Of a stretch of 32,345 nt of DNA, positions 1 to 9,300 are shown one piece after another; within the stretch, counting starts at the first letter, position 1; the number at the start of each line of letters is the position of its first letter. The stretch comes from Sphingobium sp. Lineage in GTDB: Bacteria; Pseudomonadota; Alphaproteobacteria; Sphingomonadales; Sphingomonadaceae. The notes beneath the pieces were generated by a model, which made no database searches, was not told the DNA's origin, and saw only the letters and a list, made by a program, of their open reading frames with translations. The translations under genes were made by a program, and so were the position numbers. Location: contig JAHFPU010000006.1 of assembly GCA_023266635.1 (NCBI GenBank), positions 1 to 32,345 on the forward strand. The letters are read 5' to 3'.

Positions 1-1047
1 CAGCAGCAGGCCGGCCTCTGACTCGGTGATGTCGGCGACCGCCTTGATGACGCGCTGGTCGAACGGCGCGGCGTCTTCGCCGGGACGACCGATCGTGTCC
101 GTGAAGCGCATCCATTCGGCGCGATAGTCATAGCGATGCTGGAAGAAATGCTTGGCGACCTGCACCTTCACCAGCGCCCGAAGGCCCCGCGCAGGCAGTA
201 GGCCCAGGACCGCTACCGCAAGGAAGAAGATGACGCCGATCTCTATGAAGCGCGCATAAGGCCCGGCGATCCAGTCGATCCCCGCCATGATAACCGCAAC
301 GACGATGATATAGACGCCAACGGCAACGAGGGAGAGCGACCGGAACGCAACCGTGCGCGACAGCCGCAGCCGTCCGCCGCCCGCCGCCCGCGCGCTCAGC
401 GCCATCACCGGCGCGACGAAGGCCATGACGATACCGCGCAGAGCAAACAGCTCATCCACATTGCCGCGCGTCAGATAGCTCAGCGCATAGAGGTTGAGGT
501 CATAGGTCCACATCGCCACCAGCGCCGCCATCAGCAGGCCGATGCGCGCACGCCCCTCCGGCGCGGAAATGGTGAAAAGGTGATGGACGAGCAACAGAGC
601 GCCCGCCGCAACCATCATTCGCAGGATGCGCACCGTATCGAGCGCCGTGCTGAACACCTCGGTGTTGCGGCCGATGTCCAGCGCATAGAGCGCAATGCCG
701 ATCTGCATGACCAGCAACAGGCCCAGCACCCCGTAAATTACGGTGATGGCGCGCGGATGCGCCGTCTGCCGCCCCTCGCCCCGGTGCAACAGCGCGAAGA
801 TGAAGATCAGCCAGGCGGCATTGCGCACGCATTCGGAAATGCCAAGGAACGCCCCACGCATGCCGCTGAACGCCGCATAGAGCGCCCAGAAGGCCGTCAC
901 GCCCAACGCCATGACGAGCAGCCGCCGCTCCGCGCTACCGTCCGCGCCGCTATCCCGGCCGCGCGACACCCATATCGCCAGCGCCGCAAACAGAGCGGCG
1001 GCCAGGGCATGGCCCCAGTCGCCCAGAAATTGCAGGAGCATGTTCAT
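1..1047 (-). CDS. prsK: XrtA/PEP-CTERM system histidine kinase PrsK-like, N-terminal part (runs off left edge)
   Basis: Manual translation of the complement from ATG at 1047 is open for 349 codons: MNMLLQFLGDWGHALAAALFAALAIWVSRGRD...KVQVAKHFFQHRYDYRAEWMRFTDTIGRP...; multi-TM N-terminus and HFFQHRYDYRAEW motif fit PrsK; sits 8 bp from the PEP-CTERM-type sugar transferase. Absent from ORF track because it has no stop in the window. Confidence 0.85.
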   Translation of the reverse strand, partial: MNMLLQFLGDWGHALAAALFAALAIWVSRGRDSGADGSAERRLLVMALGVTAFWALYAAFSGMRGAFLGISECVRNAAWLIFIFALLHRGEGRQTAHPRAITVIYGVLGLLLVMQIGIALYALDIGRNTEVFSTALDTVRILRMMVAAGALLLVHHLFTISAPEGRARIGLLMAALVAMWTYDLNLYALSYLTRGNVDELFALRGIVMAFVAPVMALSARAAGGGRLRLSRTVAFRSLSLVAVGVYIIVVAVIMAGIDWIAGPYARFIEIGVIFFLAVAVLGLLPARGLRALVKVQVAKHFFQHRYDYRAEWMRFTDTIGRPGEDAAPFDQRVIKAVADITESEAGLLL

Positions 1048-1054
1048 GGCCGCC

Positions 1055-2443
1055 TCAGCGCGCCCCCTCCGGCCACAATATGACGCGCAGGGTCTGCAGC
1101 AGGATCAGCAGGTCAAGGAACGGTGTATAGTTCTTCGCATAATAGAGATCATATTCCAGCTTGTGCCGGGCATCCTCGATCGACGCGCCATAGGGATAGT
1201 TGATCTGCGCCCAGCCGGTGATGCCCGGCTTCACCATATGGCGCTCCGCATAATAGCGCAGATGCTGCTCCAGATCCTCGACGAACTGGCGGCGTTCCGG
1301 GCGCGGACCGACGAAGCTCATCTCGCCTTTCAGCACCGTCCAGCTCTGCGGCAGTTCGTCGATGCGCAGCTTGCGCAGCCAACGGCCAAGGCGGGTGATG
1401 CGGGGGTCGTCGACCTCCGCCCAGATCGCCTGTCCATGCACCTCGGCATCCTGCCGCATCGTGCGAAGCTTGATGATCTGAAACTCCTGACCATAGAGGC
1501 CGATGCGCAACTGGCGGTAGAAAGCCGGTCCCTTGCTGTCGAGCTTCACCCAGATCGCCGCGATCGCGATGATTGGACCCGTCAGGACCAACAATATGGC
1601 GCTGGCGATGATGTCGAACAGCCGTTTGGCGAAGCTCGAAATGCGCCGCCCGGCCGAAAATCCGTCGGAGAAGATCAGCCAGCTCGGATTGACAGTGTCC
1701 AGATCGACCCGCCCGGTCTCGCGCTCAAGGAACGTCGAGAGGTCGTTGACGTGAACACCCGTGGTCTTGATGCGGATAAGGTCCTGCATGGGGAGCGCGT
1801 TGCGCCGTTCCTCCAGCGCCAGCACCACCTCGCTCGCGCCCAGCTTCACGACGAAATCGGACAGGTTGTAGATGGCGGTGCGGTTGATCGCCTCGGCCAC
1901 GACCTGGGGGCCGTCATTCATGCCGATATAGCCGACGATCAGGAACCCCGCGCCCTTGCGCTGCTCAAGCTGGCGGATGCGGTCGGCGCGATTGCCCGCG
2001 CCCAGCACGATCAGGCGGCGCTTGAATGCCTCGCCGCCAAGCATCGAGCCCAGCACGATCCGCAGCGTGAGAAGGAACAGGAAGGCCAGGATCATCGCAT
2101 AGAGCGAATTGGACCGCCACAGCGTCATCCCCGGAATCAGGAAGTAGAGCACCGAAAGGAAGATCACGCCCAGCGAGATGGCGACGATCAGCCGCGCGAC
2201 GGCGAAGCGGAGCGATTGCAGCGCCTCCACGCCATACACGCCGACCGCGATCATCGCGACCTGGAGCGACACGCCGAAGCTCAGCAGCGGCGCATAGCGT
2301 TCCTGGATGCCATGGACCGCCATGCCGATCTGCTGCGCGCGCAGCACCCATCCGGCCTCGGCGGCGGCGATGAGGAGCATGAAATCCAGCAGCCCAAGCA
2401 GCAGGACCGCATGGGGCACATAATGTTTGAACAACCTGATCAT
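1055..2443 (-). CDS. TIGR03013-type sugar transferase (XrtA/PEP-CTERM associated, undecaprenyl-phosphate glycosyl-1-phosphotransferase family)
   Basis: 462 aa; N-terminal TM helices; C-terminal KRLFDIIASAILLVLTGPI...KLDSKGPAFYRQLRIGLYGQEFQIIKLRTM...ELPQSWTVLKGEMSFVGPRPER bacterial sugar transferase signature. Confidence 0.92.
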   Translation of the reverse strand: MIRLFKHYVPHAVLLLGLLDFMLLIAAAEAGWVLRAQQIGMAVHGIQERYAPLLSFGVSLQVAMIAVGVYGVEALQSLRFAVARLIVAISLGVIFLSVLYFLIPGMTLWRSNSLYAMILAFLFLLTLRIVLGSMLGGEAFKRRLIVLGAGNRADRIRQLEQRKGAGFLIVGYIGMNDGPQVVAEAINRTAIYNLSDFVVKLGASEVVLALEERRNALPMQDLIRIKTTGVHVNDLSTFLERETGRVDLDTVNPSWLIFSDGFSAGRRISSFAKRLFDIIASAILLVLTGPIIAIAAIWVKLDSKGPAFYRQLRIGLYGQEFQIIKLRTMRQDAEVHGQAIWAEVDDPRITRLGRWLRKLRIDELPQSWTVLKGEMSFVGPRPERRQFVEDLEQHLRYYAERHMVKPGITGWAQINYPYGASIEDARHKLEYDLYYAKNYTPFLDLLILLQTLRVILWPEGAR

Positions 2444-2592
2444 GCGATACGCGCTTCCTGCGTTGTTCCGGCACCGGACATCGGGAAAGTTTACAGACGC
2501 GTGTCAATATTCCCGACACAGCAGAGAGTGTCGCGCAAAATCACCAATATTTCCTGAATGCCGGACTAACTAATGCTGTCGCGGTGGGCCGA

Positions 2593-2877
2593 TCAATGTC
2601 CGGACTGGAGCTTTTCCGCCGCCTTTTGGGTGGCGTCGCCGACATTGCGGGCGGCGCTGTCCACGGCTTCGGCCGCGCCGATGGCGGCATTGGCGCGCGC
2701 ATCCTCCCGACGTTCTGCCGAGATATAAAAGAAAGCCACCGCCAGAATCACGGCGATCCCGATGATGGCGATAATGAGCCCGCTGCCCCGAAAGCGCGAC
2801 TGCTCGCACAACGGCCGATCGTCCACGACCTCTGGAGACGTCCCGGCATCCTTGCCGTTCATGGATCCCTGGATCAT
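2593..2877 (-). CDS. small single-TM hypothetical protein
   Basis: ORF with hydrophobic segment GSGLIIAIIGIAVILAVAFFYI; AGGGAG RBS ~7 nt upstream of ATG at 2877; EcfG-like promoter upstream. Confidence 0.7.
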   Translation of the reverse strand: MIQGSMNGKDAGTSPEVVDDRPLCEQSRFRGSGLIIAIIGIAVILAVAFFYISAERREDARANAAIGAAEAVDSAARNVGDATQKAAEKLQSGH

Positions 2878-2905
2878 GACCAATCTCCCTTTTGCATGGC
2901 GGGAG

Positions 2906-2931
2906 AACGAACATGGTCGGCCGATCGTTCC
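2906..2931 (-). promoter_or_regulatory. EcfG-type general stress promoter (GGAAC-N17-CGTT)
   Basis: Complement reads GGAAC GATCGGCCGACCATGTT CGTT; -10 ends 29 bp upstream of ATG 2877. Confidence 0.6.
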
Positions 2932-2943
2932 GGCGGCATCGGG

Positions 2944-4329
2944 TCAGTCGGCGAATGCAAAGGGAGAGAGGCCACGCTCCCGCTCGCTGAACTGGAGCGT
3001 GCGGCCACGCGGCATCGCACTGCGCTGCGTGCAATCCGGCAGTGTGCAGGCGACGCAGCCAAGCCCCACCGGCTGCGCCGCCCCCCCCTCCAGATCGACG
3101 CCCCGCGCTAGGCTCAAGGCAGCGCCGAACTCTGCCTTCAACCCGACCGACACCGAGAATATCGCGCGTTCATTGCCCAGCCCCGAGGCCTGTCCCTCGA
3201 CCGTGCGGGACAGGGTGAACCACCGCTCACCATCCTCCATCTCCACCAGATGCGGCACAATATGCCCCGGATTGCCGAAGGCGGCATGGATATCCCATAG
3301 CGGGCAGCGGCCATCGGCCTCCACCAGCGGCGCGGAGCTTGCGCCGGCATAGCGCTTCGACACCTGCCCCGCCCGGTCGATCCGCAGCATGAAGAAGGGC
3401 AACCCACGCGCGCCCACCCGCTGCAGGGTCGTCAGCCGGTGTGCAACCTGCTCGAAGCTCGCCCCGAAACGGCGCTGCAGCAGCAGGAAGTCATAGCCGC
3501 TGCCCTCGCAGGCGCGCAGGAAGCGGGCATAGGGCATCATGATGGCGGCGGCGAAATAGCCCGTCAGATGGCGGCGATACAGGCGATCGGCGGTCCGGTC
3601 GGCAAAGGCCGCGCCATTGACCAGCGCATCGATCTGGTCCCGCCCCTCCAGATCGCCGAGCAGATAGGCGGCGTGGAACAGGCGGGATGCTCCATCCAGC
3701 ATTTCCGACAGCTGCAACTGGCGCGCATGCAGGTCGAGGCGGCGTATCCTGTCCGGCAAGGTGTCGGATGGGAGTATGCGGATCGCCAGTTGATGTCTAA
3801 CCCGCAACCGGTCGGAGATCGCCCCATAGAGATCGCCCGCCGTCAGGCGCAACTCATCGGCAACCGCCTCCGCCTGCGCATCCAGATCGGCGAAATGGTT
3901 GCGCCACCGCTCAATCTCCCGGCGGACCAGCGTGATAGATCCCGCTTCCGTCGCCAGGGCGTCGCCGCCCACGCCCATCCGGTCGAACGCGCGGGCAAAG
4001 GCTTCTGCGCCGCCGGGCGCAGCCGCCAGCCATTCCTCCATTTCCGCCCGGTCAACGCCGAGGTCGGCAAACATCGGGTCGGCCAGCCTGCGCCGTAGGC
4101 CGTCCATGCCTCCACCCGGCTCCTGACCGCCAAGCCGCCGGGGATCGAAATCGAACCGCTCGGCCAGGCGCAGCATCATCGCGGCGGACAGGGGCCGCTG
4201 GTTCCGCTCGATCAGATTGAGATAGCTTGGCGAGATGTCGAGCGTATCGGCCAGCGCCACCTGGGTCAGCCCACCGGACCGGCGAAGGCGGCGGATGGCA
4301 TGGCCTGCGAAAATCTTGCTGTTGGCCAT
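2944..4329 (-). CDS. XRE-family short-chain fatty acyl regulator (ScfR/RamB/PrpR-like, DUF2083)
   Basis: N-terminal HTH AIRRLRRSGGLTQVALADTLDISPSYLNLIERNQRPLS; large C-terminal domain with several Cys near the end (GLGCVACTLPDCTQR) as in this family. Confidence 0.85.
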   Translation of the reverse strand: MANSKIFAGHAIRRLRRSGGLTQVALADTLDISPSYLNLIERNQRPLSAAMMLRLAERFDFDPRRLGGQEPGGGMDGLRRRLADPMFADLGVDRAEMEEWLAAAPGGAEAFARAFDRMGVGGDALATEAGSITLVRREIERWRNHFADLDAQAEAVADELRLTAGDLYGAISDRLRVRHQLAIRILPSDTLPDRIRRLDLHARQLQLSEMLDGASRLFHAAYLLGDLEGRDQIDALVNGAAFADRTADRLYRRHLTGYFAAAIMMPYARFLRACEGSGYDFLLLQRRFGASFEQVAHRLTTLQRVGARGLPFFMLRIDRAGQVSKRYAGASSAPLVEADGRCPLWDIHAAFGNPGHIVPHLVEMEDGERWFTLSRTVEGQASGLGNERAIFSVSVGLKAEFGAALSLARGVDLEGGAAQPVGLGCVACTLPDCTQRSAMPRGRTLQFSERERGLSPFAFAD

Positions 4330-4367
4330 GCGGCAAATTCCCGGAAGCGCGTCAGACAGGTTTGTAT

Positions 4368-4395
4368 ATTGTATGATTGTTTACAATTTTACAAT
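4368..4395. promoter_or_regulatory. symmetric four-half-site operator ATTGT-3-ATTGT-2-ACAAT-3-ACAAT
   Basis: Read directly: ATTGT atg ATTGT tt ACAAT ttt ACAAT in the divergent promoter between the ScfR-like regulator and the 50-aa ORF. Confidence 0.6.
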
Positions 4396-4497
4396 CTCGT
4401 GTCATCATTTCCCGACACTATCACATCAAATCTTTACAAAATTCCTCGCGTTCCGCCATCCGGTCGGCCACATGCTGGTGACAGAAGGAGAATGACC

Positions 4498-4650
4498 ATG
4501 ACCGAACCCACCCGTTCCCGCGCAGTCTTCTCGACCGAAGACTTTGGCCTGATGAAGGAAGCGATCGCGGACTATATCAAGAAGATCCAGGACAAGCCGG
4601 AATCGGCGAAGTTCAGCAATCTCTACCACCGCCTCGGCCGCCTCGGCTAA
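4498..4650 (+). CDS. 50-aa conserved-looking hypothetical protein
   Basis: MTEPTRSRAVFSTEDFGLMKEAIADYIKKIQDKPESAKFSNLYHRLGRLG; GAAGGAG RBS 8 nt upstream of ATG 4498; terminator-like hairpin downstream. The track's 4300 start is too far upstream and overlaps the divergent gene. Confidence 0.7.
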   Translation: MTEPTRSRAVFSTEDFGLMKEAIADYIKKIQDKPESAKFSNLYHRLGRLG

Positions 4651-4692
4651 CGCCAGACACGCATTTTTGACCTTTCCTGGGGAGGAAAGACT

Positions 4693-4725
4693 GGCCCGCC
4701 ACGGTGAAGACCGTGGCGGGCCTTT
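4693..4725 (+). terminator. Rho-independent terminator-like hairpin
   Basis: GGCCCGCCACGG tgaaga CCGTGGCGGGCC, perfect 12-bp stem then TTTC. Confidence 0.7.
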
Positions 4726-4750
4726 CGATGTGGAGATTAGGGCGGTCGAG

Positions 4751-4943
4751 AAAATTTCCGTTCGTCCTGAGTAGCCATTGAGCGAAGTCGAAATGGCGTA
4801 TCGAAGGACCGGAACTTGGTGCAACGATGCTTCGATACCGCATCGGGTGAAACATCCCCCGGATGTTTCAGGATCGTCCGGGGGACTATCCGACCCAATG
4901 CGCTTCGACAAGCTCAGTCTCTACTCAGCACCAACGGAATTTT
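4751..4943. repeat. composite inverted-repeat (MITE/REP-like) element
   Basis: Outer arms AAAATTTCCGTTCGTCCTGAGTAG / CTACTCAGCACCAACGGAATTTT are near-perfect inverted repeats; internal nested hairpins at 4849-4869 and 4855-4885. Confidence 0.7.
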
Positions 4944-4959
4944 GTAATTTCCTACCTGA

Positions 4960-6378
4960 TTACCGCACAGCCCCATCCGCAAAATCCGCCCCAATCACCC
5001 GGTACAAAGTAATCCGGTTGTTGATCGCGGTCAGTTCCGTCGCGATCGCACTCTGCCGCGCCGAATAGAGCGTGCGCTGCGACGTCAGGCTATTGAGGAA
5101 GGTGTCTATACCCGCGCGATAGCGCTGGTCGGCAAGATCATAGGATTTCTGGCTGGCCGTCAGCAAGGCCTGCTGCGCTGCCTGCTGCCGGTCGATCGTG
5201 CCCGCCCGGGCCAGCGCGTCCGCCACTTCGCTAAACGCTGTCTGCACCGCCTTCTCATATTGGGCGACATACAGGTCCCGCTGGGCCTTGCTGTAATCCA
5301 GATTGGCCTTCACCCCGCCGCCGAAGATCGGCATGCTGACTGAAGGCGCCACCGACCAGGTATGCGCGTCCCCCGTGAACAGGGAGGACAGGCCCGCGCT
5401 CGCGACGCCGATCGCCGATGTCAGGCTGATGGAGGGGAAAAAAGCCGCGCGCGCCGCGCCGATATTGGCATTGGCCGCCTTCAGCTGATGCTCCGCCTGC
5501 AACACATCGGGGCGCTGCAACAGGATATCGGAGGAAAGCCCAGCGGGCGTTTCCGCTATGCCCGGCGCAAGCGTTGCAAGCGTGCCCGGCAAAAGCGCAT
5601 CCTCGACCGGGGCACCGACCAGCAGGTTGAGGGCATTCCTGTCCTGCGCCACCTGCGTCGTACTCGATTCGACATCCGACAGCGCCTGCTGAAGCACGGT
5701 TTCTGCCTGATGCACATCCAGTTTGCCCGACAGGCCCGCTATATTGAGCGATTGCGTCAGTTTCAGCGAGCGGCCCGCGCTCGCCGCCGTATCCTTCGCG
5801 ACGGCCAGCAATTCTTGATCGGCCGCAAGCGTCGCATAGGCGCTGGCCGTTTCCGCGATCAGGGTGATGCGCGTCGATCGCGCGCCTTCCTCCGTCGCAA
5901 GATAGGTTTCCAGCGCCGCCTTCGTTAGGTTGCGCACCCGGCCGAACAGGTCGATCTCGAACGCGCTGAAGCCGACGTCCGCACTGTAGGATTCCTGGAC
6001 TCCGCTGCCCTGAAAGGCCGTATTGCCCGAGTTCGCCTGCGAATTATGGCGGAAGGTTGCGCTGCCGTCCGCCGTAATCGCCGGGAGCAGGTCGGCGCGC
6101 TGCACGCGATATTGCGCGCGGGCGGACACCACGTTCGCCAGCGTCGCGCGCAGGTCGCGATTGTTCGCCAGCGCCCGATCGATAACCGTCTTCAGCTTCG
6201 CGTCGGTCACGAGTTGCTGCCACGGCAAACCCGGCTTCTCCGCAGCCGTCTGGGCGGCATAGGCCGGTCCTTCCGGCAGCGTCGCTGGAACCGGGGGCGC
6301 TGGCCGCACATATTTTGGCGCCAGATTACAGGCAGACAGCAGCATGACCGACGCCATCAGTATAGCACGATAGGTCAT
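4960..6378 (-). CDS. RND efflux outer membrane lipoprotein (OprM/NodT family)
   Basis: Lipobox signal MTYRAILMASVMLLSACNLAPKYVRP; typical OEP repeats and GRVRNLTKAALE; 4-nt overlap with upstream permease gene. Confidence 0.93.
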   Translation of the reverse strand: MTYRAILMASVMLLSACNLAPKYVRPAPPVPATLPEGPAYAAQTAAEKPGLPWQQLVTDAKLKTVIDRALANNRDLRATLANVVSARAQYRVQRADLLPAITADGSATFRHNSQANSGNTAFQGSGVQESYSADVGFSAFEIDLFGRVRNLTKAALETYLATEEGARSTRITLIAETASAYATLAADQELLAVAKDTAASAGRSLKLTQSLNIAGLSGKLDVHQAETVLQQALSDVESSTTQVAQDRNALNLLVGAPVEDALLPGTLATLAPGIAETPAGLSSDILLQRPDVLQAEHQLKAANANIGAARAAFFPSISLTSAIGVASAGLSSLFTGDAHTWSVAPSVSMPIFGGGVKANLDYSKAQRDLYVAQYEKAVQTAFSEVADALARAGTIDRQQAAQQALLTASQKSYDLADQRYRAGIDTFLNSLTSQRTLYSARQSAIATELTAINNRITLYRVIGADFADGAVR

Positions 6379-9300
6379 GCCGGCACCTCGCTTGCGGGGG
6401 CTGGTGGGGGCATCTTCTCCGCCCGGGTGAAGAGCTTGCTCACCGTCAGGAAGAAGAGCGGCACATAGAATATCGCAAGCACCGTTGCGGTCAGCATGCC
6501 GCCGATCACCGCGGTGCCGATCGCGATGCGGCTCTGCGCGCCTGCGCCGCTGGCGATGGCGAGCGGAATGACGCCCGCAATGAAGGCCAGCGACGTCATC
6601 AGGATCGGGCGGAACCGCAGCCGCGCCGCTTCCACGGCAGAGGCGAAGGCGTTCTTGCCCTGGCGATGCGCCATTTCGGCAAACTCCACGATCAGGATGG
6701 CGTTCTTCGCGGCGAGGCCCATGGTGGTGAGCAGGCCGACCTGGAAATAGATATTATTGTCGAGGCCCCGCAGCGTCACCGCCAGCACCGCGCCGATCAG
6801 GCCGAGCGGGATGACGAGCAGCACCGCCAGCGGGATCGACCAGCTTTCATAGAGCGCAGCGAGGCAGAGGAACACGACCAGCATCGACACGCCGTAGAGC
6901 AAAGGCGCTTGCCCGCCGCTCAACTGCTCCTGATAGGATAGGCCGCTCCAGGCGAAGCTGGTGCCGGCGGGTAGTTGCTCCTGCAAGGCGACGATACGGT
7001 CCATTGCGTCACCCGAACTGGCGCCTGCACCCGCCTCGCCCTGGATTTCGTAAGAGGACTGGCCGTTGAAGCGGGACACGGTGCTCGGTCCCTTTTCCCA
7101 GCGCGTCGTCGCAAAGGCGGAGAAGGGCACCATTTCGCCCGTCGATGTCGAACGGACCTGCCAGTTATCGATATCGCTCGGCAAGGCGCGGAACGGCGCA
7201 TCGGCCTGCATATAGACGCGCTTCACCCGCCCGCGATCGACGAAGTCGTTGATATAGGTGCTGCCCCATGCCGCGCTCAGCGTCTGGTTCACATTGGCCT
7301 GGGTCAGGCCAAGGACGCTCAGCTTGGCGGTGTCGATATCGACCTTGAGCTGCGGATTATCCTCCAGCGTCGCCGCGCGGACCGAGGCCAGCGCCGGGTC
7401 CTTATTGGCCGCCGCGATCAACTGGTCGCGCAGCGCAAGGAACCGCTCACGGCTGAGGCCACCGGTATTGAGCAGTTCGAAGGTGAAGCCATTGGACTGT
7501 CCAAGACCCTGGATCGCGGGCGGCGTCATGGCGAACACCTTCGCATCGCGGATTGCGGAGAAAGCGCCCGTCGCCCGGCCCGCTATGCCCGCCGCGCTAT
7601 TGGCCTTGCCCGAACGATCGTCCCATGGCGCAAGGCTGACGAAGGCCATGCCAGTGTTCTGCCCCGAACCGGAAAAGCTGAAGCCGGAAATGGAGAAGAT
7701 ATAATTGGTGTTCGCCTTCTCGTCGTTCAGGAAATAATCCTCGACCTTGCTGGAAACGGCCCGCGTACGCTGGCCGGTCGCGCCGGACGGCAGGGTATAT
7801 TGGACCATGTCCATCCCCTGGTCCTCGACCGGCAGGAAGCTGGTGGGCAGCCGCACGAAAGTGAACCACAGCACCACCAGCACGAGCGCATATCCCGCCC
7901 AATAGATCCAGCGACCGTTCATGACCTTCTCTACGCCGCCGACATATTTTTCGGTCGTGCGCCCGAACCAGCGATTGAAGCGGCCCGCCAGTCGCCCGGC
8001 CAGCCCCTTCTCCTCCATCTCCGGGTCCTTGGGCTTCAGCAGCGTCGCGCATAGCGCCGGGGACAGGATCAGGGCGACGACCACCGACAGCGCCATCGAC
8101 GACACGATCGTGATCGAGAACTGGCGATAGATGACGCCCGTCGATCCGCCGAAAAAGGCCATGGGCAGCAGCACGGCGGACAGGACCAGAGCGATACCGA
8201 CCAGCGCGCTGCCGATCTCCTCCATCGACTTCACGGTCGCGTCGTGCGGAGAGAGATCCTCCTCCTCCATCAATCGCTCGACATTTTCGACCACGACGAT
8301 GGCGTCGTCGACCAGCAGGCCGATGGACAGCACCATGCCAAACAGGGTCATGGTGTTGATGGAATAGCCGAATAGCGCCAGCACGCCGAAGGTGCCGAGC
8401 AGCACGACCGGCACCGCAAGCGCCGGGATCAGCGTCGCCCGCCAGCTCTGCAGGAACACGAACATGACGATGATGACCAGGATCACCGCCTCGACCAGCG
8501 TCCAGACGACCTCCTCCACCGACACTTTGATGAAGGGCGTGGAATCGCGGGGATAAGCGACGGTGTAGCCGCTGGGCAGGTCTTTCGACAGTTCGGCAAC
8601 CTGCGCCTTTACCAGCTCTGCGGTCTTGAGGGCATCCGCGCCCGGCGCGAGCTGCAGCGCCATGCCGGACGCCGGATGCCCGTTCATGCGGGCGTTGGAC
8701 GTGTAGTTCTCGTTCCCCAGTTCGACCCGCGCGACGTCCGACAGGCGCACGATCGATCCATCGGTCTGCGTCTTGACGATGATGTTGCGGAACTGCTCGG
8801 GTGTTTCCAGGCGCGACTGCGCGGTCACCGTCGCGTTCAGCTGCTGCCCTTCAGGGGCCGGCTCCTGCCCGATCTGGCCTGCCGATATTTCGACATTCTG
8901 CGCCTGGATGGCGGTCTGGACATCGGACGGCATCAGCTTGACCGCAGCCAGCTTATAAGGGTCGAGCCAGACCCGCATCGCATATTGTGATCCGAAGATG
9001 CGGCTGGTGCCCACACCGGTGACGCGTGAGATCGGGTCCTGGAAATGATTGACCAGATAATCGGAAATGTCGGACTGCTTGGACTTGTCCGTCGTATCGT
9101 ACAGCCCCACCAGGATCAGGAAGTCGGTCTGCGCCTTGGTGACGGTCAGGCCCTGCTGCTGCACGGCGCTCGGCAACCGGCTCAGCGCCTGCTGCACCTT
9201 GTTCTGCACCTGCACCTGAGCAGTATCGGGATCAGTGCCCTTCTCCAGCGTGACGCTGATCCGCGCCGAACCGTCGGAACCCGACGTGGAGGAAAAATAC

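Noticed and set aside
911-2557. 548-aa plus-strand ORF
   Set aside because: Antisense to the sugar transferase; H/R/D-rich composition typical of a high-GC shadow frame with no domain signal.
6975-8054. 359-aa plus-strand ORF (and 9045..10202, 385 aa)
   Set aside because: Antisense to the RND permease/adaptor genes; no recognisable domain.
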